A stretch of 64,000 nucleotides of DNA from Flavobacterium sp. SM15 (GCF_022012335.1 NZ_JAKLTO010000002.1:124001-188000), one strand, 5' to 3'; numbered from the stretch's first letter, positions 1 to 10,224 are shown. Program-made: numbers and translations. The notes: generated by a model not told the origin, from the sequence alone.

Positions 1-1
1 T

Positions 2-697
2 TCTAAAGGAGTGGATAAAGTTTTATTGACAGCTCCAGGGAAAGGGGTTCCAAACATCGTATATGGTGTAAACCACGAAAGCTACAACCCGGACGAAGTA
101 AAAATCTGGTCGGCAGCTTCTTGTACTACTAACGCAATTACTCCTGTTTTAGCTGCAATCGAAGAAACTTTAGGTGTAGTAAAAGGACACTTAGAAACCA
201 TCCACGCTTATACTAACGACCAAAACCTTGTGGACAACATGCACAAAAAATACCGTCGTGGTAGAGCTGCAGCACTAAACATGGTAATCACTGAAACTGG
301 TGCCGGAAGTGCGGTAGCAAAAGCACTACCAAGTTTAGCTGGAAAACTAACTTCAAACGCAATTCGTGTACCGGTTCCGAATGGTTCATTGGTGGTTCTG
401 AATTTAGAAGTAGGAAAAAGTGTTACAAGAGAAGATTTAAACGCAATCATGAAGCGTTACGCTTTGGAAGGCGACTTAGTAGAGCAAATCAAGTATTCCT
501 TAAACAATGAGTTAGTATCTTCGGACATTGTTGGAACTTCGGCTCCGGCTATTTTCGACAGCAACGCTACTATTGTTTCTGCAGACGGTAAAAACGTGGT
601 AATGTATGTATGGTACGATAATGAGTACGGATACAGCCACCAAGTAATTCGTTTAGCGAAATACATTGCTAAAGTTAGACGTTACATGTACTATTAA
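2..697 (+). CDS. gap: Glyceraldehyde-3-phosphate dehydrogenase, 3' part (5' end outside window)
   Basis: This is the C-terminal 231 residues of GAPDH, the glycolytic enzyme that oxidises glyceraldehyde-3-phosphate to 1,3-bisphosphoglycerate with NAD(P)+. The frame is open to the left edge of the window, so the GTG at 11 is an internal valine codon and not a start. The catalytic cysteine lies in ASCTTN (Cys codon at 122-124). The usual catalytic-domain signatures follow, including YTNDQN, RRGRAAALN and WYDNEYGYSHQ. The C-terminal tail (KVRRYMYY) matches, from memory, the long GAPDH form of about 480 residues with an N-terminal extension found in Flavobacterium, rather than the common form of about 335. 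The missing part prevents proof of that. A strong terminator follows directly. Confidence 0.95.
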   Translation, partial: SKGVDKVLLTAPGKGVPNIVYGVNHESYNPDEVKIWSAASCTTNAITPVLAAIEETLGVVKGHLETIHAYTNDQNLVDNMHKKYRRGRAAALNMVITETGAGSAVAKALPSLAGKLTSNAIRVPVPNGSLVVLNLEVGKSVTREDLNAIMKRYALEGDLVEQIKYSLNNELVSSDIVGTSAPAIFDSNATIVSADGKNVVMYVWYDNEYGYSHQVIRLAKYIAKVRRYMYY

Positions 698-720
698 TTG
701 ATAGTAAATAATTATAAGAA

Positions 721-747
721 AAATCCGCTTTTTAGAGCGGATTTTTT
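721..747 (+). terminator. Intrinsic terminator after gap
   Basis: A perfect 9-bp stem (721-729 pairs with 735-743) with a 5-nt loop runs into a T tract, 24 nt after the gap stop codon. It ends the gap transcript and leaves the next gene with its own start signals. Confidence 0.9.
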
Positions 748-770
748 TATTTTTGGGTAAATTTCAACTT

Positions 771-1613
771 ATGAAACACATTCTCTATTTCTTCTTTTTT
801 TTCATCAGCCTTTCGCTGCATTCCCAAATTCAAAAAAAACCGAAAGCATTCAAAAAAATCGTTTTTAAATACAAAGTAACCTCTAATTTATATTTAAACG
901 AAAAAGGGATCCATGGAGATACTCTTCTGCTTAAAATCAATTTTCCGGATTTAAAATTCATTAAGACAAGACTTCCTAATGATCCTACGATTCTTGGAGG
1001 TTTAATTCCCATTGAAAAACTAAACGAGAAAGACAAGGATAAAATAAAAGCAATTTTCTCCAAAGGCAACTATGAATTAACCGGATATTACGATCCAAAG
1101 AAAAACAAAACCCGGCTTATTCGAAGCACAGACGAATCAGACCAAACCAACCTAGTCCTTAAAAAGCACCTAGATAGAAGTAATAAAAAATACATTTACA
1201 AGCAAGTCATCAATTACAAAAAAGAAAGAGTAGAAAGCTATTCGATGTATAAAATAGTACACATAAATGATGAAACCGAATTAAGATCGCTAGGGTTAAG
1301 CGGAATAAACACCTACGGTACATCATCCGTATATTCTCAAACATCAAGAACAAAAGGATATCCATCAACCACAACAATTATGGAAAACATAAACGACAAG
1401 ACAAAATCCTTAGTTTGGCATAATTCTGAGAAAAACATCGGTGAATATCAAACCGATAATAGTAAATTTAGCATTACGCATTTGGTTTTAACAAACCCTT
1501 CTCTTGACAAACAGATCAATCCTTTTTTACCTTTTAGGAATTGCGAAAATGGCATACAGGAAACCAAAGACCTTTTCTCTACAACAAAACTGATTTCAGT
1601 AACTTACGAATAA
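771..1613 (+). CDS. Secreted protein of unknown function
   Basis: This 280-residue protein starts at the ATG at 771. The frame is open upstream to a TTG at 753, but that would put charged residues before the signal peptide. The N-terminus is a clear signal peptide: MKH, a run of Phe/Ile/Leu, then LHSQ, where cleavage is likely near residue 18. The mature part is lysine-rich, with mixed alpha/beta character, a Ser/Thr/Tyr-rich stretch around residues 175-200 and no repeat or motif that I recognise. There is no lipobox and no T9SS tail, so a periplasmic location is most likely. It stands between the gap terminator and the GNAT gene, 7 nt before the latter, so the two are probably co-transcribed. 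I do not assign a function. Confidence 0.75.
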   Translation: MKHILYFFFFFISLSLHSQIQKKPKAFKKIVFKYKVTSNLYLNEKGIHGDTLLLKINFPDLKFIKTRLPNDPTILGGLIPIEKLNEKDKDKIKAIFSKGNYELTGYYDPKKNKTRLIRSTDESDQTNLVLKKHLDRSNKKYIYKQVINYKKERVESYSMYKIVHINDETELRSLGLSGINTYGTSSVYSQTSRTKGYPSTTTIMENINDKTKSLVWHNSEKNIGEYQTDNSKFSITHLVLTNPSLDKQINPFLPFRNCENGIQETKDLFSTTKLISVTYE

Positions 1614-1620
1614 AGCAAAC

Positions 1621-2160
1621 ATGAATCTCCAACCCGTTTTAGAAAACGAAACCGTCAAATTAATCCCTTTACAGGAATCGGATTTTGAAACTTTATACCA
1701 TGTTGCTTCCGACCCGTTGATTTGGGAACAACACCCCAACAAAGACCGTTACAAAAGAGAAGTTTTTCAAAATTTTTTCAAAGGAGCTTTAGAATCAAAA
1801 GGAGCTTTTAAAATCATTGACAAAACCTCTGAGGAAGTTATCGGAAGTACTCGTTTTTACGATTATAACCAACCCAACAAAAGCATTCTAATAGGATATA
1901 CTTTTTACGGAAGACAATATTGGGGCTCAACTTACAATCCTGAAGTAAAAAAACTCATGCTCAATTATGCCTTTCAGTTTGTTGATCAGGTATTTTTCCA
2001 CATTGGTGCACACAACTTCCGCTCCCAAAAAGCCATTGAGCGACTAGGTGCTGTAAAAACCAGAGAAATCGACGTTGCCTATCATGGGGAACCTGAAAAA
2101 TTAAATTTCGAATACCTAATTGAAAAGCACTTATGGATTATTCGCACTCAATTATTGTAA
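1621..2160 (+). CDS. GNAT-family N-acetyltransferase (RimJ/RimL-like)
   Basis: This 179-residue cytoplasmic protein has the GNAT fold. It begins with the usual strand-turn-helix (VKLIPLQESDFETLY), has a central beta hairpin (EEVIGSTRFYDY) and ends with the family helix containing NFRSQKAIERLGAVKTRE, where RSQKAIERLG is the typical acetyl-CoA binding and dimer-edge element. The family transfers acetyl groups from acetyl-CoA to an amine, often the N-terminus of a ribosomal protein or a small molecule. The substrate here cannot be told from sequence. It lies 7 nt after the secreted-protein gene and overlaps the convergent LysM hydrolase gene by 9 nt, so the two transcripts share their 3' ends. 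Confidence 0.85.
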   Translation: MNLQPVLENETVKLIPLQESDFETLYHVASDPLIWEQHPNKDRYKREVFQNFFKGALESKGAFKIIDKTSEEVIGSTRFYDYNQPNKSILIGYTFYGRQYWGSTYNPEVKKLMLNYAFQFVDQVFFHIGAHNFRSQKAIERLGAVKTREIDVAYHGEPEKLNFEYLIEKHLWIIRTQLL

Positions 2161-3579
2161 TACACGATTAATCTGGACAAACCTTCTAGCATAATACGGC
2201 TCTTTTGTTGAAGATATAATTACTCCAGAGCTGGTTGAAGAATGAATAAACTTAATCTCATCCTCCAAAACCTCAGTAACCATTCCAACATGCCCTACCC
2301 ACCTGCCTCGTGTGGCAAAGAAAATCAAATCGCCTTTTTGAGCCTGGCTTCGATCAATTTTAACTCCTGAATTAGCTGCCATATCCGAAGAAGATCTAGG
2401 TAAAGTCAAATCTATATTTCTAAAAGTCGAAAACATTAAACCTGAACAGTCAAAACCGTTTCGATCGGTTCCTCCCCCTCTATAACGCACTCCTAAATTT
2501 TCAGAAGCCTTTGCAATTAAAAAATCGGCTTTCATTGCAGCATCGGCCGATAGAGGCAAAACTTCCGCTTTAGTTTCCGTGCCGGTTTCATTGGAAACAA
2601 CAGCCACATCATTAGCATCTTTATTAGGAAGATCGACTTTGGTTTCAGATTTCACTTCATTGCTTTTAGCTCCGGCTTTAATGATAAGGTGTTGACCTAT
2701 CTCCAATCCATTTGCAATTTGCGGATTCAGTTTTTCCAATTCAGTTATCGAAATACCATAACGCTTTGAAATTCCGTATTTTGTTTCTTTAGGCACAACT
2801 TCATGAGTTAGAGAAACAGTATCATCGGCATCATTTGAAGTGGTTGCTACAACTGCATTTTCAGTTTTATTGATCTCAGCTTCTTTTCTTTTCTCTTCTC
2901 TTGTTTTCTTTTTTTCTTCTCTATCCTGCTTTTTCTCAGCAGCTTCAACATTTTCAGTACCCGGAATAAAGACTACATCTTTAATATCCAATTTATTGTT
3001 CTCAACTTGCGGATTGGCTTTTTTTAATTCTTCTACAGAAATATTGTATTTTTTAGCAATCACATAAAACGACTCGCCTGAGACCACAACGTGTTTTTGC
3101 AGTTTGCTTTGATTTTTGACTATTTTGGACGTTTCGGCTTTTGAAAGCTTTTCTTCTGCTTGCTTTTTAATACCTTTCGGCAGAGCCAACAACTCGCCTA
3201 ACTGCAAATTATCCGACTCCAGTTGCGGATTTGCGTCTCGAAGTTTTTCCACGGAAGTATCGTATTTTCGGGCAATAGTGTATAACGATTCACCGGGCTC
3301 CACTTTATGAGAAGGTCCTTTTGGGGTAAATTTTATTTTCTTTTCTTCGGATTTTTTTTTGGAATTTTTAGGAATGAAAAGCACCATTTCCAATTGCAGC
3401 AACCCTTTAGCTTTTGGGTTCATTTCTAAGATTTCAGCTTCGGTAACATTGTACTTTTTTGCAATACTGTAAACCGATTCGCCACTAACCACAACGTGTT
3501 TAATCTTTTCCTGTGAAAGAACTATTGTAGAGGTAAATAAAAAAAGTAGTGTAAAAAATCTGAAAAAACTCATCTGCAT
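2152..3579 (-). CDS. LysM and NlpC/P60 peptidoglycan endopeptidase
   Basis: A secreted cell-wall hydrolase. After a signal peptide ending near VLSQ come four LysM repeats of about 45 residues, each with the pattern HxVxxGES-Y-IAKKY and a closing FIP or LIIK strand. They are separated by lysine/glutamate-rich linkers, the longest of which looks like a charged helix. The C-terminal 120 residues form an NlpC/P60 domain with catalytic Cys in GFDCSGLM and His in VGHVGMV, followed by FIHSSTSSGV. LysM binds the glycan strands and NlpC/P60 cuts peptide bonds in the stem, commonly gamma-D-Glu to diamino acid. The start is the ATG at 3579 (MQMSFF) or 3573. The frame extends to 3624, but that would place an unrelated leader before the signal peptide and run into the neighbouring terminator. 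It overlaps the convergent GNAT gene by 9 nt. Confidence 0.9.
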   Translation of the reverse strand: MQMSFFRFFTLLFLFTSTIVLSQEKIKHVVVSGESVYSIAKKYNVTEAEILEMNPKAKGLLQLEMVLFIPKNSKKKSEEKKIKFTPKGPSHKVEPGESLYTIARKYDTSVEKLRDANPQLESDNLQLGELLALPKGIKKQAEEKLSKAETSKIVKNQSKLQKHVVVSGESFYVIAKKYNISVEELKKANPQVENNKLDIKDVVFIPGTENVEAAEKKQDREEKKKTREEKRKEAEINKTENAVVATTSNDADDTVSLTHEVVPKETKYGISKRYGISITELEKLNPQIANGLEIGQHLIIKAGAKSNEVKSETKVDLPNKDANDVAVVSNETGTETKAEVLPLSADAAMKADFLIAKASENLGVRYRGGGTDRNGFDCSGLMFSTFRNIDLTLPRSSSDMAANSGVKIDRSQAQKGDLIFFATRGRWVGHVGMVTEVLEDEIKFIHSSTSSGVIISSTKEPYYARRFVQINRVLQ

Positions 3580-3627
3580 ATAATTACGGGGAACCAAAAT
3601 TCCAATTTTCGAAAGGAGTGGCAAGAT

Positions 3628-3657
3628 AAAAAAACTCCCGGCAAAACCGGGAGTTTT
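3628..3657 (-). terminator. Intrinsic terminator after aconitase
   Basis: An 11-bp perfect stem (3631-3641 with 3647-3657) carries a 5-nt loop. On the minus strand it is followed by a T run, 27 nt after the aconitase stop codon. Confidence 0.9.
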
Positions 3658-3684
3658 AACTTTATTTTAATCTTAAAAATTTGA

Positions 3685-5949
3685 TTATGCTTTACCTGCC
3701 GCAATCAAATTTAAAGCAGAACCTGCTATAAACCAACCGATCTGACCTTCATTATAGGTATGGTTTGCCATGATTACATCTTTAGATCCATCGGCGTGAA
3801 CAAATTCTAACGTTAATGGTTTTCCGGGCGCAAACTCTGTTAAATCCAAGAAGTTAATTGTATCGTCTTCCTGAATTTTGTCGTAATCTGCTTCATTAGC
3901 AAAGGTTAACGCCAGCATCCCTTGTTTTTTAAGGTTCGTTTCGTGAATTCGTGCAAATGATTTAACCAGTACTGCTTTCACTCCCAAGAAACGCGGCTCC
4001 ATAGCGGCATGTTCACGGGAAGAACCTTCCCCATAGTTATGATCACCCACAACAATTGACGGAATACCAGCCGCTTTATAAGCTCTTTGCACTTTTGGCA
4101 CCTCATCATATGTTCCGGTTAATTGGTTTTTTACCGAATTAGCTTTACTGTTGAACGCATTTTCAGCCCCAATTAACATATTGTTGGAAATATTATCCAA
4201 ATGTCCGCGGAACCGCAGCCAAGGACCTGCCATTGAAATGTGGTCAGTGGTACATTTCCCAAAAGCTTTAATCAACAATTTAGCTCCTGAGATATTTTTA
4301 CCATCCCATGGTTCAAAAGGCGCTAATAACTGTAAACGGTCAGAAGTTGGGGAAACCACAACTTGTACTGATGATCCATCTGCAGCAGGAGCTTGAAATC
4401 CAGCATCTTCCACATCAAAACCTTTGGTTGGCAACTCATCGCCTTTTGGTGCCTGCAATCTTACTTCTTCACCTTTATCATTCAACAACGTATCTGTGAG
4501 TGGGTTGAAATCCAAACGACCAGAGATTGCTAATGCAGCCACCATTTCTGGTGAAGTTACAAACGCATGTGTATTCGGGTTACCATCCGCTCTTTTGGAG
4601 AAGTTACGGTTGAACGAGTGTACGATTGTATTTTTTTCTTGTTTGTCGGCGCCTTCTCTATCCCATTGTCCAATACAAGGCCCACAAGCGTTTGTAAACA
4701 CTTTAGTTCCCATTTTTTCAAAAGTAGCAATGATTCCGTCTCTCTCAATCGTGTAACGAATTTGCTCCGAACCCGGATTGATTCCGAATTCCGCTTTAGG
4801 TGTGATTCCATGCGCAACCGCTTGTTCAACAATTGACGCAGCTCTTGACATATCTTCGTAGGAAGAGTTGGTACAAGAACCAATTAGTCCCCACTCTATT
4901 TTAATTGGCCATCCGTTTGCTGCAGCTTCTGTTTTCATTTTGGAAACTGGAGTTCCTCTGTCTGGAGTAAATGGGCCGTTGATGTGTGGCTCTAACTCGG
5001 ATAAGTTAATTTCAATTAATTGGTCGAAATATTGTGCAGGATCAGCATAGACTTCTTTATCCGCAGTTAAATAAGACGCTACTTTATCCGCAGCATTTAC
5101 CACATCCTGACGACCCGTAGCCGCTAAATATCTTCTCATGGAATCGTCATATCCGAAAGTGGAAGTTGTCGCTCCGATTTCGGCACCCATATTACAAATC
5201 GTTCCTTTTCCGGTACAGGACATTGATTCTGCACCTTCACCGAAATATTCCACAATAGCACCGGTACCTCCTTTTACAGTTAGAATATCGGCAACTTTTA
5301 AGATAACATCTTTTGGAGCTGTCCAACCGTTTAATTTGCCCGTTAATTTTACTCCGATTAGTTTCGGAAATTTCAACTCCCAAGACATTCCGGACATAAC
5401 ATCTACCGCATCAGCACCACCAACCCCAATGGCTAGCATTCCTAAGCCACCTGCATTAACGGTGTGTGAATCGGTACCGATCATCATACCTCCAGGGAAA
5501 GCATAATTCTCAAGTACAATTTGGTGGATAATTCCCGAACCCGGTTTCCAGAATCCGATACCGTATTTGTTAGATACTGACGACAAGAAATCGAAAACTT
5601 CTTTGGATTGGGTGTTGGCAACCGCCAAATCGGTTTTAGCACCAACTTTCGCTTGGATTAAGTGATCACAGTGCACAGTTGTTGGAACTGCTACTTTGCT
5701 TTTTCCGGCGTGCATGAACTGCAACAACGCCATCTGTGCAGTAGCATCCTGACAGGCGACTCTATCCGGAGCAAAATCCACGTAATCCTTACCTCTTGTA
5801 AACGCTTGTGATGGCGTTCCTTCCCATAAGTGGGAATACAAAATCTTCTCAGAGAGTGTTAGCGGGCGGCCAACTAATTCACGTGCTTTATCCACGCGAG
5901 CAGCCATAGTTGCATACACTTTTTCAATCATTTCTATATCAAAAGCCAT
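3685..5949 (-). CDS. acn: Aconitate hydratase, AcnA/mitochondrial type
   Basis: This 754-residue [4Fe-4S] enzyme isomerises citrate to isocitrate in the TCA cycle. The cluster ligands are visible in GSCTNSS (mid-protein) and ACGPCIGQW. Near the N-terminus are the substrate-site patterns TVHCDH and GTDSHT, and near the C-terminus is the swivel-domain pattern [15 protein letters not shown]. The length fits the mitochondrial-type family (about 750-780) rather than bacterial AcnA (about 890). It lies downstream of acnB in the same direction, but each gene has its own intrinsic terminator, so the two are probably expressed independently. Why the cell keeps two aconitases side by side is discussed in the findings. 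Confidence 0.96.
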   Translation of the reverse strand: MAFDIEMIEKVYATMAARVDKARELVGRPLTLSEKILYSHLWEGTPSQAFTRGKDYVDFAPDRVACQDATAQMALLQFMHAGKSKVAVPTTVHCDHLIQAKVGAKTDLAVANTQSKEVFDFLSSVSNKYGIGFWKPGSGIIHQIVLENYAFPGGMMIGTDSHTVNAGGLGMLAIGVGGADAVDVMSGMSWELKFPKLIGVKLTGKLNGWTAPKDVILKVADILTVKGGTGAIVEYFGEGAESMSCTGKGTICNMGAEIGATTSTFGYDDSMRRYLAATGRQDVVNAADKVASYLTADKEVYADPAQYFDQLIEINLSELEPHINGPFTPDRGTPVSKMKTEAAANGWPIKIEWGLIGSCTNSSYEDMSRAASIVEQAVAHGITPKAEFGINPGSEQIRYTIERDGIIATFEKMGTKVFTNACGPCIGQWDREGADKQEKNTIVHSFNRNFSKRADGNPNTHAFVTSPEMVAALAISGRLDFNPLTDTLLNDKGEEVRLQAPKGDELPTKGFDVEDAGFQAPAADGSSVQVVVSPTSDRLQLLAPFEPWDGKNISGAKLLIKAFGKCTTDHISMAGPWLRFRGHLDNISNNMLIGAENAFNSKANSVKNQLTGTYDEVPKVQRAYKAAGIPSIVVGDHNYGEGSSREHAAMEPRFLGVKAVLVKSFARIHETNLKKQGMLALTFANEADYDKIQEDDTINFLDLTEFAPGKPLTLEFVHADGSKDVIMANHTYNEGQIGWFIAGSALNLIAAGKA

Positions 5950-6020
5950 AGTATTTAGATAATTATGTTGTTATTCCTTTTAACCCTACAATTTACAAAA
6001 AATAGACACGCTATAATAAA

Positions 6021-6050
6021 AAAAGCCTAAGTTTATCAACTTAGGCTTTT
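6021..6050 (-). terminator. Intrinsic terminator after acnB
   Basis: A 13-bp perfect stem (6021-6033 with 6038-6050) with a 4-nt loop is followed on the minus strand by a T run. It lies 26 nt after the acnB stop and separates acnB from the second aconitase. Confidence 0.9.
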
Positions 6051-6075
6051 GAATTATAATTGAGTAATCCTCAGA

Positions 6076-8847
6076 TTATTTAACCAATAACTTGTGAGAA
6101 GGCGCAAACTTAGTCAGATTAATACCTTCTACAGCTGCTGTATATTCTTCGATGGTTGGTGTTCTACCCAAAATTGTAGACAATACCACAACCGGTGTAG
6201 AAGAAAGTAACGATTCTCCTTTTTTCTCAGCAGAATCTTCCACAACCCTTCCTTGGAAAAGACGTGTTGAAGTTGCCATTACCGTATCTCCTTTAGCCGC
6301 TTTTTCCTGGTTACCCATACAAAGGTTACATCCCGGGCGCTCTAAATACAACATATTCTCATATTCAGTACGTGCTTCACCTTTTGGCGCATCATCGTTG
6401 AATTCAAAACCTGAATAGCGTTGTAACACTTCCCAGTCACCTTCCGCTTTTAACTCATCAACGATGTTATAAGTTGGAGGAGCAACAACAAGCGGTGCAT
6501 TAAATTTCACTTCGCCTTTTTGCTTTTCTACATTTTTAAGCATTTGTGCCAGGATTTTCATATCGCCTTTGTGCACCATACAAGAACCGATAAAGCCAAG
6601 ATCTACTTTTTTAGTTCCTCCGTAGAAAGAAAGCGGACGGATTGTATCGTGCGTATAGCGTTTAGAAACATCAGCATTATTAACATCCGGATCTGCGATC
6701 ATTGGCTCAGCGATCTGATCCAAATCAACAACTACTTCAGCATAATATTTAGCATTAGCATCTGGTCGTAAAGCTGGTTTTTCACCCGATCTGATTTCAG
6801 CAATACGTTTATTTGCTTTATCAATCAAGCCTTTCAATACTTGCTTCGCATTATCCATACCTTTATCAATCATGATTTGGATTCTGCCTTTTGCAATTTC
6901 TAAGGATTCGATTAACGTTTCATCTTCAGAAATACAGATAGACGCTTTGGCTTTCATTTCCGCAGTCCAGTCTGTAAAAGTAAAGGCTTGATCTGCAGTA
7001 AGTGTTCCAATGTGCACCTCGATAATTCTACCCTGGAACACGTTTTCACCACCAAACTGTTTAAGCATCTGCTGCTGTGTAGCATGAACCACATCACGGA
7101 AATCCATGTACGATTTCATATCACCTTTAAAGGTAACTTTTACTGATTCCGGGATTGGCATGGAAGCTTCACCGGTAGCCAAAGCAAGTGCCACTGTTCC
7201 TGAATCTGCTCCGAAAGCAACCCCTTTAGACATTCTGGTATGCGAGTCACCACCGATGATAATCGCCCACTCGTCAATAGTAATATCATTAAGTACTTTG
7301 TGAATTACGTCGGTCATGGAATGGTAAACGCCTTTCGGGTCACGGGCGGTGATTAGTCCGAAATCGTTCATAAATTTCATTAATTTCGGAATATTGGTCT
7401 GTGCTTTTTTATCCCAAACCGAAGCCGTGTGACATCCTGATTGGTATGCACCGTCAACAATTGGAGAAATGGTAGTAGCCGCCATAGATTCTAACTCCTG
7501 AGCCGTCATTAATCCTGTCGTATCCTGAGAACCTACGATATTTACATTTACACGAACGTCAGAACCTGCGTGTAATACTTTCCCTGGAGTTGTACCCACA
7601 GCGTTTCTGTTGAAGATTTTTTCAACTGCTGTTAAGCCTTGTCCTTCGTTAGAAATTTCTTTTGACGGAGCAAACACTACCGGAGCCTGAATTCCTAAAG
7701 TTTTAGCCGCAAAAGTCTGAATCTTTTTACCGAATACAATTGCGTAAGAACCGCCAGCCTTGATGAATTCCATTTTCTGAGGCGTGAATGCCTTAGCAAT
7801 ATCAATCAGTTCTTTATCTCCGTTATATAATTTTTTTGTCTTCGTATTAATCGTAAGAACCGTTCCTGTTGCCACAGAATACGCTTCTTCTAAAATAGGC
7901 TCGCCATTTTCGTTACGAACCGGATTTCCTTCTGCATCCGTCTTTTTTACCCAGTTTTTAAGGTCAAGACCAATACCTCCGGTAACATCAACTGTAGTTA
8001 AGAAAATTGGTGAAATACCGTTAGTTCCTCCAACAATCGGAGCGATATTCACAAACGGAACATAAGGACTTGCTTGTTTTCCGGTCCAAAGTGCTACGTT
8101 GTTAACCCCTGACATACGAGAAGAACCCACACCCATCGTACCTTTTTCAGCAATCAACATTACCGATTTGTCTGGATGCTGTGCTTGTAACGCTTTGATT
8201 TCTTCCTGTGCCTGAGGCGTGATCATACATTTTCCGTGTAATTCACGGTCGGAACGGGAGTGCGCTTGGTTACCCGGAGAAAGTAAATCGGTAGAAATAT
8301 CTCCTTCACCGGCGATGAATGTTACTACTTTAATTTCTTCAGCAACTTCCGGGAGTTTAGTAAAGAATTCCGCTTTAGCGTAACTTTCAAGTATCTCTTT
8401 TGCAACAACGTTTCCACTTTCGTAAGCCACTTTCAAACGATCCATATCTGCATCGTACAAGAACACTTGAGTTTTTAAGACATCGGCTGCTTGTTTAGCA
8501 ATCGCCTCGCTGTTTTCTAAAGCTAAATCCAACAACACTTCGATAGAAGGGCCACCTTTCATGTGTGATAATAGTTCGAAAGCAAAAGCCGGAGTGATTT
8601 CAGCAACCGTTGCCTCTCCCAAAATAATCTCTTTTAAGAATTTCGCTTTAACACCCGCAGCCGGAGTGGTTCCAGGCAAAGTATTGTAAATGAAGAACTT
8701 TAAAGAATCTTCACGATTCGGATTATTTAAATCTTTAATCTGAGCGATGATTTCACCTGCCAACTCAGCACCATCAATAGGTTTAGGGTGAAGCCCCTGC
8801 CCTTTTCTTTCTTCTATTTCTTTGATGTAATCGTTATAGATATTCAT
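6076..8847 (-). CDS. acnB: Bifunctional aconitate hydratase 2/2-methylisocitrate dehydratase AcnB
   Basis: This 923-residue protein has the AcnB domain order: an N-terminal helical HEAT-like domain (about 1-160), a swivel domain (about 165-380, with GEGDISTDLLSPG and GVGSSRMSG), then the catalytic aconitase domains. Cluster cysteines are seen in GFIGSCMVHKGDM and GCNLCMGNQ, and the substrate-site pattern GGDSHTRMSKGVAFG is present. AcnB enzymes act in the TCA cycle and can hydrate 2-methyl-cis-aconitate in propionate breakdown. No methylcitrate-cycle genes are nearby, so the TCA role is the safer call. A TAnnTTTG-type -7 element lies at 8902-8909 on the minus strand, about 55 nt before the ATG; I see no convincing -33 box. 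Confidence 0.97.
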   Translation of the reverse strand: MNIYNDYIKEIEERKGQGLHPKPIDGAELAGEIIAQIKDLNNPNREDSLKFFIYNTLPGTTPAAGVKAKFLKEIILGEATVAEITPAFAFELLSHMKGGPSIEVLLDLALENSEAIAKQAADVLKTQVFLYDADMDRLKVAYESGNVVAKEILESYAKAEFFTKLPEVAEEIKVVTFIAGEGDISTDLLSPGNQAHSRSDRELHGKCMITPQAQEEIKALQAQHPDKSVMLIAEKGTMGVGSSRMSGVNNVALWTGKQASPYVPFVNIAPIVGGTNGISPIFLTTVDVTGGIGLDLKNWVKKTDAEGNPVRNENGEPILEEAYSVATGTVLTINTKTKKLYNGDKELIDIAKAFTPQKMEFIKAGGSYAIVFGKKIQTFAAKTLGIQAPVVFAPSKEISNEGQGLTAVEKIFNRNAVGTTPGKVLHAGSDVRVNVNIVGSQDTTGLMTAQELESMAATTISPIVDGAYQSGCHTASVWDKKAQTNIPKLMKFMNDFGLITARDPKGVYHSMTDVIHKVLNDITIDEWAIIIGGDSHTRMSKGVAFGADSGTVALALATGEASMPIPESVKVTFKGDMKSYMDFRDVVHATQQQMLKQFGGENVFQGRIIEVHIGTLTADQAFTFTDWTAEMKAKASICISEDETLIESLEIAKGRIQIMIDKGMDNAKQVLKGLIDKANKRIAEIRSGEKPALRPDANAKYYAEVVVDLDQIAEPMIADPDVNNADVSKRYTHDTIRPLSFYGGTKKVDLGFIGSCMVHKGDMKILAQMLKNVEKQKGEVKFNAPLVVAPPTYNIVDELKAEGDWEVLQRYSGFEFNDDAPKGEARTEYENMLYLERPGCNLCMGNQEKAAKGDTVMATSTRLFQGRVVEDSAEKKGESLLSSTPVVVLSTILGRTPTIEEYTAAVEGINLTKFAPSHKLLVK

Positions 8848-9105
8848 TTCAATAGTATTTTAATAAGTTATGTTATTACTTGTTTTATTAATTAAGTCGG
8901 ACAAATTTAATCATTCTTAACTGAATTAAAAAATATTTAGCATTTCATTAATTTCAGAAGAATATTATTTATAAAGATTCTATTTTAATGAATTTAATTC
9001 ATCAAAACACACAAAACAGCTAATTATTTTACGAATCCTTAATTTTTAAAAAATATTTTACCAATTTCGAAAAAAACAGCCTCCTAAATTGCCAAATTGA
9101 CAGAT

Positions 9106-10212
9106 TTAAAACCGCTCGCGAAGATCCATCAAAGGCTTTTCGTATAATTTGTAAAATAAAAAACTAAGAAAAAAAGTAACGAATAAATACACCAATGTAA
9201 AACCATGGAGCTCTAATGTAGAACAGTTTGAAGTGTCGAATAAATATTTCATAAGCTGCAATACTATTCCGTAATGCAGCAAGTAGACAGAATAGGAAAC
9301 AATGCTCACAAAACGAATGGGTTTTGAAAATAAAGTATTGGCTGATTTCCATTGCGACAAAAAAGGAAGAAACAACCAAAACACAATCGAAGTCAAAGGC
9401 AGAAAAAGAACATTCCAAAAAAACGGATTTTGTTCGGCCGTTATCTTAAAAACTGCCATGGAAAAGTAAATCACTCCAATTAAAAAAAAGCCTAAGAACA
9501 TAAGATTAACCGCCTGTTTTTTCCAGAACTCTGAAAACTCGACGGCCAGCCAACTTGCCAAAACCCCAATTAAGATAGAATCAATTCTGTAAAAAACCAC
9601 AGCTTTTAAGGAACGATTCCACTCTTCACCGGTAGTATTGGAGGTGGTTAAGGCGTAGCCGATTTTAGTTCCGAGAAAAACCAAGACCAATATCAAAACC
9701 GTTAATAAAAAAATCTTTTTCCTGTTAAGCTTTTTCGATAAAAACAGAGATAAAAAAAGTGCAAAAGGCAATAATAGATAAGCAAATTCTTCGACACTTA
9801 AACTCCAGGACTCTGTAAAAAAAACTGGCATCGGAGAACAAAAATTCTGAAGAAAGAAAAAATACGGAAAAACACCCTTAAGCGGGTTTCCGATATAATA
9901 AGTTACCGCAATATTGAGCAGCAAAACCAGATAATAATTGGGCAAGGTTCGAAACCATCTTCGTTTTAAAAACCCAAACACATCTTTAATTGTGTAGGAT
10001 TCCCTAAGGTAAGTACGATAAAGAATTGATCCGATAAGAAAACCACTCAACACGAAAAAAATTTCAACGCCCCAAAAACCAAAAAGAGTAAAAACCTGGT
10101 AAAGCAACGATGAATTTTGAGGATAAATCCAGAGAATATGAGAACAAAGCACCATCAGTATGGCTATGCAGCGCATTAAATCGAGTCCGAAAATCCTTTC
10201 GCTTTGTACCAA
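9106..10212 (-). CDS. Membrane acyltransferase (acyltransferase 3/OafA family)
   Basis: This 368-residue integral membrane protein has roughly ten hydrophobic segments. The N-terminal signature of the acyltransferase-3 family is present: LDLMRCIAILMVLCSHI, with the conserved Arg and His, followed by FWGVEIFFVLSGFLIG. The family moves acyl groups, usually acetyl, from a cytoplasmic donor to surface carbohydrates such as O-antigen, exopolysaccharide or peptidoglycan. The acceptor here is unknown. It starts 12 nt after the MoxR gene, which suggests translation from the same mRNA as the chaperone/MoxR operon, although no functional link is established. No polysaccharide biosynthesis genes adjoin it. 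Confidence 0.9.
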   Translation of the reverse strand: MVQSERIFGLDLMRCIAILMVLCSHILWIYPQNSSLLYQVFTLFGFWGVEIFFVLSGFLIGSILYRTYLRESYTIKDVFGFLKRRWFRTLPNYYLVLLLNIAVTYYIGNPLKGVFPYFFFLQNFCSPMPVFFTESWSLSVEEFAYLLLPFALFLSLFLSKKLNRKKIFLLTVLILVLVFLGTKIGYALTTSNTTGEEWNRSLKAVVFYRIDSILIGVLASWLAVEFSEFWKKQAVNLMFLGFFLIGVIYFSMAVFKITAEQNPFFWNVLFLPLTSIVFWLFLPFLSQWKSANTLFSKPIRFVSIVSYSVYLLHYGIVLQLMKYLFDTSNCSTLELHGFTLVYLFVTFFLSFLFYKLYEKPLMDLRERF

Positions 10213-10224
10213 TAGGAAATAGTT

